Shown piece after piece: positions 7,035 through 15,865 of a DNA stretch of 41,550 nucleotides (position 1 is its first letter; every line of letters starts with the position of its first letter). The translations under genes were made by a program, and so were the position numbers. The notes under the pieces are model-generated. The model was not told the origin of the DNA. It did not search any database and saw only the letters and a list, made by a program, of their open reading frames with translations. The stretch covers positions 1 through 41,550 of the forward strand of contig CAILVY010000182.1 in NCBI GenBank assembly GCA_903837785.1, read 5' to 3'. Origin of the DNA: Candidatus Hydrogenedentota bacterium. Its GTDB lineage: Bacteria > Hydrogenedentota > Hydrogenedentia > Hydrogenedentales > CAILVY01.

Positions 7035-8636
7035 TTACGGAAGGCGCGCCATTTGCACCCGCTTTCCTTTCAGCAGCAGCGGAATGGAGGATCCGTCTCG
7101 CACAAGCTGCACGGTGCCCTCCGCGCCGTTGGGATCGATCCACAACGATTCGGCGTCCCAGCCGAACTCCCAACAGGTTCCCATGTGCCAGAGTGGGGTG
7201 GAGGCGGCCGGAATCTCGCTCGGAACGCGCGGCGTCCACGTCAAAACACCGGTCTTTGAATCATCGATGCCGAAAAGGCCGGCGCCAACGCACCACAAGT
7301 AGCCGCCAGCGTGTTCCAGATAGTCGCCCGCACCGCCCGTGCCGCGGCGCGGCTTCCCATGCATGTCGAGGCACTCCGGCACGTTTCCCAGCCGATCGAC
7401 CACCGCTGCGTAGCGAAGGATAAGCCGCAATGCATGTTCATCCTGTCCTGAGCGATAACGCGCGAGGATGTCGCCTGCGCCGAGGCGGCCGAACCACGAG
7501 AACTCGCGAAGTTCCGGCCGCGGCGTGTCGCCATACTTTCCGCCGGGGAGATAGCGCGGGTCTTCATCTCCTGCCGCAATGGGCGCGCACCACCGCAGCG
7601 GGACGCCTTCGAAGACATCCGGCTCCGCGTCGATCCGCTCGAAAATCCGCGCCGCCTGCTCACGGGACGAATAGCCGAACGCAATCGGCCAGATCTGCGA
7701 ATCGCACCAGAAGCGGCCGACGGGCGCGCCCTGAAAATTGAGGTTGTCCCAATAGGCCCGCCCATTCCAGAAATGCTGATCGAGCACCGCGCGCTGGCGC
7801 ACCGCGCGCGCCTGACACATCCTGGCCGAGCTTTCATCGCCCAGCAGCCGGAAAACCTCGATGCAGCCTTCGAGCGCGCGAACGTACCACGTGTGATAGA
7901 CGCACGTCGAGCCTTCCATGCGTTCCGGGCACCAGTCCACCCAATCCGCGCCCTCAGAGTATTGCCAGTCGTCGGGATCCACCTGAGTCACAATGCCGCG
8001 GGCATCCGCGCGGCTTTCAATGTAGCTGAGACACCGCAGGAGGGGCTTGTGATGAAAACGCAGCAACTCCATGTCGCCCGTGGCGCGATACATTTCCCAG
8101 ATCCAGATCGGATACATCACTTGCGACATGACGCGGTCGGCCCCCGCAAGCATGTCCTCATTGATGAAGAACTTTCCGTTCCGCCGCATGTTCCGCGGCA
8201 GAAAATCCATGTGCCCGCGAAACGTGTCAAGATAGGCGCGGTTCTTCAGGAAACGGCTGCCCAGCATCCCAAACGTGAGGTCCGGCGACATGCAGATCGC
8301 CACGGGAAACCCGTGCGGCGAAACCGTCATGCGATAACCGGTCTTGTTCGTGAAACTCAGCATGTCCTTGCGCCGGTTCGCGGGGTAAACCTGTGCACAT
8401 CGCTGAAGAGCATTACGAAAGGCCGGAGGCTCCGTCACCGCGATGGAATGCTCGCTACGCTTCACCCCGCCCCTGCGTTTGCCCACGGACTCGGCGCCGG
8501 AAGTGGTGCACCCACCGACACTCAACGCCCCTGCGGCCAAGGCGCCTTTGAGTAGCGCGCGGCGGTCAAGGCAGGGGACGGAAGCACCACAGCGTGGCAA
8601 CTTTCTTCTCACAGGATTCGAATCATCATTGCTCAT
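7035..8636 (-). CDS. Tat-type lipoprotein with six-hairpin (alpha/alpha)6 glycosidase-like fold
   Basis: A 533-residue protein. Residues 24-43 (DRRALLKGALAAGALSVGGC) combine a Tat-like twin arginine, a hydrophobic segment and a lipobox ending at Cys43, so it is probably exported folded and lipid-anchored. The rest has the tryptophan- and aromatic-rich helical repeats of six-hairpin glycosidases: YPIWIWEMYRATGDMELL, DPDDWQYSEGADWVDW, HTWYVRALEGCIEVFRLLGD, RFWCDSQIWPIAFGYSS. A short beta domain at the end (TWTPRVPSEI...) is like those of GH65, GH78 and GH63-type enzymes. The acidic residues in DPDDW and ADWVDW are candidates for catalysis. The family number cannot be set from sequence reading alone. 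The start has AGGGAACC eight bases upstream. It is convergent with the FAD oxidoreductase, 41 bases apart. Confidence 0.82.
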   Translation of the reverse strand: MSNDDSNPVRRKLPRCGASVPCLDRRALLKGALAAGALSVGGCTTSGAESVGKRRGGVKRSEHSIAVTEPPAFRNALQRCAQVYPANRRKDMLSFTNKTGYRMTVSPHGFPVAICMSPDLTFGMLGSRFLKNRAYLDTFRGHMDFLPRNMRRNGKFFINEDMLAGADRVMSQVMYPIWIWEMYRATGDMELLRFHHKPLLRCLSYIESRADARGIVTQVDPDDWQYSEGADWVDWCPERMEGSTCVYHTWYVRALEGCIEVFRLLGDESSARMCQARAVRQRAVLDQHFWNGRAYWDNLNFQGAPVGRFWCDSQIWPIAFGYSSREQAARIFERIDAEPDVFEGVPLRWCAPIAAGDEDPRYLPGGKYGDTPRPELREFSWFGRLGAGDILARYRSGQDEHALRLILRYAAVVDRLGNVPECLDMHGKPRRGTGGAGDYLEHAGGYLWCVGAGLFGIDDSKTGVLTWTPRVPSEIPAASTPLWHMGTCWEFGWDAESLWIDPNGAEGTVQLVRDGSSIPLLLKGKRVQMARLP

Positions 8637-8728
8637 GCCAGGTTCCCTTTGCCCTCCAGCGGCGGATAGGCAACTCCGAATTCAATTTGGACCCGCGATG
8701 CAAGGCGCCGGGGATCGTGCCCCAGCCC

Positions 8729-10429
8729 TTACTTCTTCACCGAATCCGGCAGAAGGTTGAAAGCGGCGGTGATGGCCCCGGGCGGCGCGCCGTCGCCAAA
8801 CACATACGGCTGCCGCGCGCGGGTGAGATCGTTGTGCAACAAGCGCACGTTGTCGCAGGCGCCGTTCAACGCGGTGAAGCTTTCAATTGCCGGCGGCGAG
8901 CAGCCAGTAATCATGGCGTCCGTGCTGTCCTTCAGCAGGATCTGGGGGCCTTTTCCGGGTTCCGCCTGGGCGGAAAGGGTGTCCAGACGCAGGCCGTGCA
9001 CATCTTCGGCCACCAGGGCCGGGCGAAGCTCGGGCGTTTCGTAGCGCAATTCGATGTCGCGCAAGTGGATGCCCTGGACGTGCCGGAGATAGAGGCCGTA
9101 GGCAGGGAGGGTGCCGAACATGGCGCTTTCCGGGTACTTCTCCTCGACTTCGGGCACTTGGGCGGCGGCTTCTTCCTGAGTTCCGCCCCCGGCAAACGCC
9201 ATGCGGATGTTGGAGAGCGTCACATTTTCGATGCGGTGTCCCGGAATGCCGGCGATGGCGCAGCCCATCCTGCTCGCGCCCGTGGCGGTTACGTTGCTGA
9301 TGGATACGTCCCGGAACATGCCGACCCCCGGTTTCGGGTCGCTGGGTTTGGCCGCACGGGCACGATTGCCCAGCCGCATAAAGATGGGCGCGGTGGTCCC
9401 CTCGACGACGATGTTCGAAACCGTGACCCGCTCCAAGGTTCCTCCATCGACAATCTCAAGGGCAATTCCCGCGAGTCCTTCATTCCGCCCGGAGAGTCCT
9501 TTTACGACGCTCGAACGCTGGATCACGCAGTTGCTGATGGCGATGTCCTTGAAGCCGCCGGCGGATTCCGTGCCCATCTTGATCGCGTTGCAGTGCGAAC
9601 GCAGAATGCAATTCGAGATGACGACGTGCTCCGTGGCCTTTGCCCCCGTGCTCTTCAGGGTGAGCGCATCGTCGTCCGTGTCCCCGAAGCAGTCGGAGAT
9701 GATCACGTTGCGGCACCCGTCAATGTCGATCATGTCATTATTCGGGGCGACGTGATTGAACACGTTGATTCCGCGCACCACGACAAAGTCGCAGTCGAGG
9801 TAGTGCTGCATCCACATGGCCGAATCGCGCAGCGTGACATCCTCGACAAGCACGTTGCGGCAACTGATGAGGCGAATGAGATAGGGCCGATTGAAGTATC
9901 GTTTGTACGGGGTGTAGCGCCCTTCCTGCGTCAAAGCTGCTGAGATTGCGGCACTCTCTTCCGGGGTGGATTCATTGCTCCGGAACCGGGCGCCTTGGCC
10001 GTCGAGGATTCCATCGCCCGTGATGCCCACGTCATCGAGACCCTCGCCCCAAATCAGGGCGCGCATCGTGTATTCGTCGCTGCGCGAGGGATACGCGCAG
10101 TGGTTGATCGGATAGTCCGCGAGATTCGTGCTGCCCAGCAGCGTCGCGCCCTGCTCGATGCGAAGATGGACGCCGCTCTTGAGATAGATCGTTCCGGTCA
10201 GAAAACTCCCGGGCGGAAACGAAACCACGCCGCCGGCCGCGGCACAGGCGTCGATGGCCGCCTGAATGGAGGCGGTGTTCAGCGTCTTGCCGTCGGCTAC
10301 CGCCCCGTACTGCGTGACGTCATGAACGCCCGGTTGCGGGAGCGCCACTGCTTCGAAGGCAAGGAGAAAGAAGCCCAGTAACACGAAACATAAGATCTGG
10401 CGTCGCAGTCCACCGCATTGGCCCGGCAT
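8729..10429 (-). CDS. Secreted GH28-like right-handed beta-helix glycosidase (polygalacturonase-like)
   Basis: A 566-residue protein with a Sec signal peptide (LRRQILCFVLLGFFLLAFEAVA) and a GGGAGGG ribosome binding site. The start of the mature protein is the pectin-lyase-fold entry HDVTQYGAVADGKTLNTASIQAAIDACAAAGG. The middle holds GH28-type acidic motifs: NNDMIDIDGC, equivalent to the NTD motif, and GDTDDDALTLKS, equivalent to the DD motif. SHCNAIKMGTES follows, in the place of the GHG and RIK motifs. Repeated ISNC/VSNI turns mark the coils. The catalytic aspartates look kept, but GHG is not canonical, so the substrate may not be pectin. It probably works with the six-hairpin lipoprotein encoded 92 bases downstream. 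Confidence 0.87.
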   Translation of the reverse strand: MPGQCGGLRRQILCFVLLGFFLLAFEAVALPQPGVHDVTQYGAVADGKTLNTASIQAAIDACAAAGGVVSFPPGSFLTGTIYLKSGVHLRIEQGATLLGSTNLADYPINHCAYPSRSDEYTMRALIWGEGLDDVGITGDGILDGQGARFRSNESTPEESAAISAALTQEGRYTPYKRYFNRPYLIRLISCRNVLVEDVTLRDSAMWMQHYLDCDFVVVRGINVFNHVAPNNDMIDIDGCRNVIISDCFGDTDDDALTLKSTGAKATEHVVISNCILRSHCNAIKMGTESAGGFKDIAISNCVIQRSSVVKGLSGRNEGLAGIALEIVDGGTLERVTVSNIVVEGTTAPIFMRLGNRARAAKPSDPKPGVGMFRDVSISNVTATGASRMGCAIAGIPGHRIENVTLSNIRMAFAGGGTQEEAAAQVPEVEEKYPESAMFGTLPAYGLYLRHVQGIHLRDIELRYETPELRPALVAEDVHGLRLDTLSAQAEPGKGPQILLKDSTDAMITGCSPPAIESFTALNGACDNVRLLHNDLTRARQPYVFGDGAPPGAITAAFNLLPDSVKK

Positions 10430-10463
10430 GCCGTATCCCTCCCAAGTTCGGGCACTCGGCCCA

Positions 10464-10474
10464 TTCCCTGGGAA
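10464..10474. promoter_or_regulatory. Perfect 11-base dyad at the GH28-like transcription start
   Basis: TTCCC-T-GGGAA, a perfect inverted repeat just downstream of the candidate -10 and over the predicted start site. It is a candidate operator; the regulator is unknown. The dyad is short, so chance occurrence is possible. Confidence 0.35.
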
Positions 10475-10477
10475 GAG

Positions 10478-10506
10478 ACACTAACACGGGCGGCCGTTGA
10501 GAGCAA
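10478..10506 (-). promoter_or_regulatory. Candidate promoter of the GH28-like gene
   Basis: Minus strand TTGCTC (10506-10501), 17-base spacer, TAGTGT (10483-10478), with the gene start 49 bases downstream. Together with the dyad at 10464-10474 this suggests the GH28-like gene begins its own transcript. Confidence 0.45.
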
Positions 10507-10518
10507 CTGAATCGGCGT

Positions 10519-11946
10519 TCACTGCCCGGGCGCGGCCGACGCCGTCACTTCGATCGGATTCGTCAGCACCCATGTGGCCATGTTGTTGGAGAAACTCTCG
10601 CCGGACAGCGCCATTTCGCCGGGCACGGCGAGATCGGCCTGGATGCGGTACTTGCCCGGTTCAGTAACCTCGTAGTCGAAGGACTTTCCCTGTTTGTCCG
10701 TCACTTTCCTTCCATCCCGCATCAGCGTGAAACGGCAGGGCAGGGGAGCTTCGGCCAGAAGTTTGAGCCCGGGACTCAACGCGATACTCTCGCCCATTGT
10801 AACCTGCTGGCCGCCGCCCTGGGCGACATAGGCGAAGCCGCTTGCGTCCGCAAGCATGTTGAAAGCGACGAAGGCGCGCCCGGCCCGGACCGCGTCCAAA
10901 AGCGCGGGTTCGCTGAGTTCCTTCGCGAGCAAGTGCGTGTTCACAAAACGCGAGGATCGTTCGTAGGGATCCAGATCGATGCGGAAGAGCTGCCGGTCCG
11001 GCACAAGCGGCCCAAAGGCCAACTTCAGCGCAAAGCGCGTGAGCGCGTTCAGTTTGAGTTCCCAGACTTTACGTTTGGGATCGTTGTGCCCCGTGTCCAG
11101 AAGGAGAAGCGTGTCCGCGGCCGTATAGACGCCCCGCAGGCCGACGTTCTGATGGCAGTCGTTGGCGGCGATCGCAGTGAGATGCCGATGGCGGTTCATC
11201 TGATCCCACTTGTACGTCAGCATGACCGGCACGGTGAAGTCGTACATGGAACGGAGCGTCTGATCGCCGTAGGACGCCATGTTGAGAAGCACTTCCTTGG
11301 CGGTTTCAATGCGAGAGCGCGGGTCGGCCATGTCGTCCATCATGTCCGTGTGGATATTGTAAATTTCCATTCCGTCGATTTCCGGAATGTCCCAGTCACG
11401 CCACAACTCCGCATGTCCAATGCACATGACGCCGCCGAGATCCCGGATCTTCTTCGCCAGCTGCGGCGAAGGCTCGGACGCGTCGAGGACGGTTTCGTCG
11501 GGGAGCCCCCACGGCATGAAGCCATTGTTCATCTCGAAGCCCCGGACGAACAGGATGCCGTCGTGGATGCCTTTCCATCCGAGCGAATAGTCCGCCTTGC
11601 CTTCATTGACGTGGTCCGTCATGAAGATGAACTGGCACTGCGCCGTGTGAAGCGCTTCCACGATCTGGGGGAACGCGATTTCGGAATCATGCGAAACCTC
11701 AGAGTGACTGTGCATGACGCCGCGATACTCATTCCAGCCGGTCTTGAGTGAAACGGGCGTGCGCTGCCCCTCCAGCGCCTTCCAGGCCGCCGCCTGCTTC
11801 GGAAAAAGCGAGAAATGGTGATACAGTTGCGGCGCGAAAGCCCCGAAAAACGCCCCCGCCAGAAGGACAAGACCACAGAGTCCAAGACGCACTCCCCAGC
11901 GCAGCATCCCGCGCAGGCACTTTCTGAACATGACACGCTTCTTCAA
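10519..11946 (-). CDS. Membrane-anchored PHP-domain (CehA/McbA-like) metallohydrolase
   Basis: I chose a TTG start at 11946 because GGGAG sits six bases before it and the product then begins with a proper signal-anchor (basic residues, then LGLCGLVLLAGAFFGAFA), giving 475 residues. The PHP metal motif HSHSEVSHDSE is at about 79-89, and FMTDHVNEG at 109-116 supplies the next ligands. IGHAE and the late AANDCHQN complete the PHP set. PHP hydrolases cleave phosphodiester, phosphomonoester or amide bonds with two or three metals. A C-terminal beta domain (about 100 residues) follows. The protein should face the periplasm. It lies 131 bases downstream of the phosphatase gene in the same direction, so joint phosphate or ester release is possible. 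Confidence 0.85.
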   Translation of the reverse strand: MKKRVMFRKCLRGMLRWGVRLGLCGLVLLAGAFFGAFAPQLYHHFSLFPKQAAAWKALEGQRTPVSLKTGWNEYRGVMHSHSEVSHDSEIAFPQIVEALHTAQCQFIFMTDHVNEGKADYSLGWKGIHDGILFVRGFEMNNGFMPWGLPDETVLDASEPSPQLAKKIRDLGGVMCIGHAELWRDWDIPEIDGMEIYNIHTDMMDDMADPRSRIETAKEVLLNMASYGDQTLRSMYDFTVPVMLTYKWDQMNRHRHLTAIAANDCHQNVGLRGVYTAADTLLLLDTGHNDPKRKVWELKLNALTRFALKLAFGPLVPDRQLFRIDLDPYERSSRFVNTHLLAKELSEPALLDAVRAGRAFVAFNMLADASGFAYVAQGGGQQVTMGESIALSPGLKLLAEAPLPCRFTLMRDGRKVTDKQGKSFDYEVTEPGKYRIQADLAVPGEMALSGESFSNNMATWVLTNPIEVTASAAPGQ

Positions 11947-12033
11947 GGACGTCTCCCAGATGTTTTTTGTGCTTGATGGCCCGGAACAGCCAGGCATTTC
12001 TTCTCAGACTGGCGGCGGACGGCCTTGGTTTCC

Positions 12034-12052
12034 GCGCCGCACACGGCGGCGC
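12034..12052. repeat. GC-rich perfect stem-loop between two genes
   Basis: GCGCCGC-acacg-GCGGCGC, seven perfect pairs with a 5-base loop, just downstream of the phosphatase stop. It lacks a T run on either side, so it is not a classical intrinsic terminator. It could act as an RNA-stabilising or Rho-assisted end. Confidence 0.4.
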
Positions 12053-12077
12053 CGCGTCTCGCTGATCGTCCAGTCGA

Positions 12078-13241
12078 CTAGGGCTGCGTCTTGCGGACGG
12101 GAAGCGTCCAGTGACCGGGATGTTCCCCCGTGCGCGTAATCATGTCCAGGTCAATCGCTTCACGCGTTATCGTGACGACGGCGGCGGGATAACTGTCCGG
12201 GGATTGCCGCGCATCGCCGCTGGCAATCAGCACGGGGAAAGTCCCCGGAGGGCGCTGAAACTCCAGTGAATGATAATGTCCGGCGATTTGGAGGTCTAAT
12301 CCCGCCTTGTCGAGAAGAGCGTGCCATTGGCTTACGTCGGGGACGTGCGCCAGCAGAACTCGAAATGACGCCGATTTCCAGGCCTCGGCGGAAACCAGCC
12401 CCTCCAGAAGGCCGGTCTCCTCTGCACGCCACGCGCTGAAATCAACCAGCCCGGAGTACTCACGATGATCGTCCGGCTTGTCCTCGCCCGTGTCGAGCAC
12501 CAGCATCGCCGCGGGGCCGATCTTGAACGACGACACGAACGGATTCCCCGGCAGGCTGAGATATTCCGGCAAACGCCGGGCATAGGCCCCGCGGGCGTCA
12601 TGATTGCCTCGGACGAAGACGAAAGGGACTTCCGAGGCAAACTCCCGGCTGACGGGCTGAAGAAATCGCGAAACGACCTGCTCCTCCGTGTCCACACTGT
12701 TGAAGAAATCGCCGTCAAATACGACGAAATCGCGGTGCTTCGCGTCCGTGACGCGCACGAGATCCGGCAGCAGCTTCGTTGACTCGTGCAAATCGCTGAA
12801 GAGCGCAAAGGAAACCTGCTCCGCGTTGGGATCGGGCACGTGAAACGCGGATGGCGCACTCGTCACGGACTCCCCGAACTGGACATTGTAGGCGTTGAAG
12901 CGGCGAATCTCCCGCGACGTGACCTGATAGGAAACCTGCGTGCCGGGCGCCAGTCCCGTGAGCGTCACCCGATGCAGTTCAGACGCTTCCTTCAAGCCGT
13001 ACTGCGATGCATGCGCCTTCTTTGCCAACCCTTCCCCGTACGCAACCTCGCCCGTGGAGGGCCGATCCGTCAGCCAGCACACGGCCATATTGCCCACTTC
13101 CGACAGTTGCAGCCACGGCCCCGCCACAATTTGAATTGGACGGGTTTCAGAGGCGGCGCACGCCCCGCCCGAGAGCAGACTGCCCACGCACAGCATCAGT
13201 ACTGTCCCGGCGAATCGAATACGGCATCTCTTCTGCGTCAT
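12078..13241 (-). CDS. Exported calcineurin-like phosphoesterase with purple-acid-phosphatase-type N-terminal domain
   Basis: The start at ATG 13241 is preferred over a TTG six bases upstream because GGAG is then eight bases away. That gives 387 residues with a Sec signal peptide (FAGTVLMLCVGSLLSGGACAA). Residues 36-135 form a fibronectin-III-like domain as in purple acid phosphatases (VAGPWLQLSEVGNMAVCWLTD, LTGLAPGTQVSYQV). The metallophosphoesterase motifs follow in order: FSDLHE (D150, H152), FDGDFF (D178), VRGNHDARG (N213, H214), LLAHVPD and IAGHYHS. All metal ligands look present, so an active periplasmic phosphatase is likely. It is preceded by the BNR-like gene with a 76-base gap and no clear promoter, so it is probably co-transcribed. 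Confidence 0.88.
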   Translation of the reverse strand: MTQKRCRIRFAGTVLMLCVGSLLSGGACAASETRPIQIVAGPWLQLSEVGNMAVCWLTDRPSTGEVAYGEGLAKKAHASQYGLKEASELHRVTLTGLAPGTQVSYQVTSREIRRFNAYNVQFGESVTSAPSAFHVPDPNAEQVSFALFSDLHESTKLLPDLVRVTDAKHRDFVVFDGDFFNSVDTEEQVVSRFLQPVSREFASEVPFVFVRGNHDARGAYARRLPEYLSLPGNPFVSSFKIGPAAMLVLDTGEDKPDDHREYSGLVDFSAWRAEETGLLEGLVSAEAWKSASFRVLLAHVPDVSQWHALLDKAGLDLQIAGHYHSLEFQRPPGTFPVLIASGDARQSPDSYPAAVVTITREAIDLDMITRTGEHPGHWTLPVRKTQP

Positions 13242-13317
13242 TGCCAACTCTCCGACTTCGAACAGGTCTCGGAAGTTCGTGTGCTTCAGCGTCGCGACTC
13301 AAGCGCGCCGAAGATTA

Positions 13318-15750
13318 TCAGCGAAGCAAACCAACTGCAAACTGGTCCTTGCGCAGAGCTTGCGTCTTGCGAAGGAAGTCCGTCTCCTCCGCCAACTTCC
13401 AAGTGGCGCCTTGATCGGGCGACATCAGCAACGCACGCCTCGAGCCCCAGTGATCCGTGCGATAGAACCAGTAAGTGGACCAGTAGTCGTACGAGAGGAA
13501 GAGGCGGCCCGCGCGGTCGATGGTCAGCCGGTGATAGAACACGCTGTATTCTGAAAACGGCGGAACCACGAGCGGGCGGGGGGCCGACCACGGCTGGCCC
13601 GGCCGCTTGTTCATATAGGCGAGGCAGGCATAGTCGCCGGCCGGGAAGTACTGTGTGTCGTTGTTCCACAGGCGGAAGACAACGTGCAGCGTATCGTCCG
13701 GGCCGCAAACCATGCCGACATACGTCTGGCGCAGCCCGGGGCCGAGGTCCTCGGCCTCCGTCCATCCGCCGCCAGCGCTATTGGGGGCGAGCGACCGGGC
13801 ATACTTGAACGTGCGGCCGTGGGTGCCAATGAGGACGTGCAAATACCCCTGGCTGTCCATCGTGATGCACGGAGTGTTGTGCACGTCGTTGGCCGGCGGG
13901 CCATAGCCGATAAGCGCGGGGGCGCTCAGCGTTCCGGTTTCGCGGTCATACGTGGCCGCGAACGTGGGCACGCCCGGCGCCTTCTCTTCGGGCTCCGTGG
14001 CTTCCGCCCACACGACATGGACGCGCGAAGCGCGCGATACGAGGGACGACGGCATGCCGGAATGCCCGGAATACCCGATGCATTTCTTCGAGATTAGAAC
14101 GGGGTCCGGGATGGAGAGCCCGTCTCCGCCCTCTTTCTTCGGCAGAAACAGGGCGAGGTCGTTCAAGCGGCGCCAAATGAGCTTGGGATCCTTCTCCGTC
14201 AGCGTGAATCGAACGAAAGGCGGAGGCCCCTCCGGCAGGTTGTGGCCCGAGAACTGCTCGATGTCGCAGTGTCCCGCTCCCGGCACGGCAATCGCCCTGA
14301 ATTCTTCTCCCGCATCCCGCGCATGGAGCAGCGCGGTGGCGCCGCCCGCTTCGCCCAACAGATACATGCCGTTGTCCCGATCGAAAGCCACTTTCGTGGA
14401 AGCGATGTGAAACACGTTGCCGGCCGCGTCTTTCGGAAAAGGCAGCCTCGTCCAGCCATTGTCCCTGCGCAGTGCCACACTGTCTTCCAGGGCGGAAACC
14501 GGCCTGTTTCCAGTGTCAAAGTACATTTGGTTTCCGACAGGATAGTCCGGCGTGTAGCCGAGCTGCTCGTTTTCATGCCGGTACGGCCTGAGTACGAGCG
14601 GCAGATCAAGCGGGCGGGACGCCGGCGCGGTGCCCCGGCGCACTTCGAGCGTCGAGTACGTCGTGAACTCGGCCTCGGCCGTGGGCGTCGCCCGCAAATG
14701 CACGAGCCACCGCTCTCCCTCGGGCGGCACCCGGTACTTCAGCGAAACCTCCACAGCCTGATGCGGCGGAGCCGCCACTTCGTGCGCTGAGAGCTCTGCG
14801 GGCAGGGCCGGGCCGTCGGGGGCCTCCACGGCGAGTGCAATCCGGATTGCCGTGTCGGCATCGTTGCGCACCTGAAAGCCGACACTGCCTTCGTCGCCGG
14901 GGTCAGCATAGACCACCCGATGATACGGCAACAGGACCCATCGATGTGCCGCCAGGGGAAACCACGACTCGCGGTGCGGCGTCCACAACGAGAGATTCGC
15001 GGGCACGTCCTCGTCCGTCCAGCGGGTCACCCCGTCAATATGCACGATGCCCTTGAATTTCGGAAGATGCAACCGCCACGGCAGGCCCGGGGCGTTTGAC
15101 GGGACCTCGAAGCGCCCCGTGGCGTCGCCCTTCTCCGAAACCGCAAGTTCGCCCGCGGGCTTGTCCTCCGCATCGAAGAGCGTCAGCGGGCCCGTGCCCG
15201 GCGGCAGTTCGGAAACCTCGATGCTGAAGGTGCGACGTGGCGGCGCGAAGCAGACATCGCCTGCCTCTGACGGACTCAACAGGACGAACGGCTCCTCGTG
15301 TGGGGCGTCCCGGTGCCCGCGCGACGTCTCCACGAGATACTGCGGGCAATTCGTGCGGAAAGCCCAGGCAACGTCTTCACCATAGCGGTCATTCGAGATC
15401 GTGATACTGAGGCCGTAGACGCCTTTGCGCGAGGCTGTCGTGCTCAGGCGGGCCCGTTGGACCGGCCCGCTTCCGCTGCCTTTGGCCTTGCCGTCGTCGG
15501 GTAAGATCTGTTCATCGAGCACCTCGCGATCCGGCCCGAAAAGGATGGCCCTGAGATGCGTGGGCCGTCCCGTCCGATTGAGGTCGCATTTCTCCACTTC
15601 CAGCCACAGGTCCCCCGGCGCGGCCAGAAGATACACGCCGCCGGCTCCGCCCCAATGGAACTCCGTGCTCCACGCCGATGCCTCTTCGGCCGCGACGGAC
15701 GCTCCCCATCCGCAGACAAACAAGCAGGCCACTATCAAAATCGCGCGCAT
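13318..15750 (-). CDS. Secreted BNR-4-like beta-propeller protein
   Basis: An 810-residue protein with a short Sec signal (ILIVACLFVCGWGASVAA). The first half is beta-rich, with Ig-like stretches (DPGDEGSVGFQVRNDADTAI). From about residue 385 to the end there is a BNR-4-type propeller: KKCIGYSGHSGMPSSLVSR, VHVVWAEATEPEEKAPGVPT, FAATYDRETGTLSAPALIGY, NDVHNTPCITMDSQGYLHVL, VCGPDDTLHVVFRLW, TIDRAGRLFLSYDYW, ALLMSPDQGATWK. Proteins of this kind occur with sulfatases and polysaccharide hydrolases and are usually annotated as BNR repeat-containing. Some may be glycan lyases or hydrolases, but I cannot place a catalytic residue. It is the first gene of the minus-strand run 15750-10519 and has its own candidate promoter. 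Confidence 0.82.
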   Translation of the reverse strand: MRAILIVACLFVCGWGASVAAEEASAWSTEFHWGGAGGVYLLAAPGDLWLEVEKCDLNRTGRPTHLRAILFGPDREVLDEQILPDDGKAKGSGSGPVQRARLSTTASRKGVYGLSITISNDRYGEDVAWAFRTNCPQYLVETSRGHRDAPHEEPFVLLSPSEAGDVCFAPPRRTFSIEVSELPPGTGPLTLFDAEDKPAGELAVSEKGDATGRFEVPSNAPGLPWRLHLPKFKGIVHIDGVTRWTDEDVPANLSLWTPHRESWFPLAAHRWVLLPYHRVVYADPGDEGSVGFQVRNDADTAIRIALAVEAPDGPALPAELSAHEVAAPPHQAVEVSLKYRVPPEGERWLVHLRATPTAEAEFTTYSTLEVRRGTAPASRPLDLPLVLRPYRHENEQLGYTPDYPVGNQMYFDTGNRPVSALEDSVALRRDNGWTRLPFPKDAAGNVFHIASTKVAFDRDNGMYLLGEAGGATALLHARDAGEEFRAIAVPGAGHCDIEQFSGHNLPEGPPPFVRFTLTEKDPKLIWRRLNDLALFLPKKEGGDGLSIPDPVLISKKCIGYSGHSGMPSSLVSRASRVHVVWAEATEPEEKAPGVPTFAATYDRETGTLSAPALIGYGPPANDVHNTPCITMDSQGYLHVLIGTHGRTFKYARSLAPNSAGGGWTEAEDLGPGLRQTYVGMVCGPDDTLHVVFRLWNNDTQYFPAGDYACLAYMNKRPGQPWSAPRPLVVPPFSEYSVFYHRLTIDRAGRLFLSYDYWSTYWFYRTDHWGSRRALLMSPDQGATWKLAEETDFLRKTQALRKDQFAVGLLR

Positions 15751-15789
15751 TCCCTTTGCCTCCCGTGCCGAATGGCGTTGGCGAAATCC

Positions 15790-15818
15790 AGTGTAGGGGC
15801 GGATCCACCGGGATGCAA
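15790..15818 (-). promoter_or_regulatory. Candidate promoter of the BNR-4-like gene
   Basis: Minus strand TTGCAT (15818-15813), 17-base spacer, TACACT (15795-15790). The same pair of boxes occurs before the membrane-glycosidase gene at 20337-20308. Confidence 0.5.
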
Positions 15819-15865
15819 ACGGCCAATGAAGCAGGAATGGGCCTTCTGAGCGGCGCGAGACGCCG

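Noticed and set aside
12034-12052. Calling the GC-rich stem-loop a Rho-independent terminator
   Set aside because: There is no T run following the stem on either strand.
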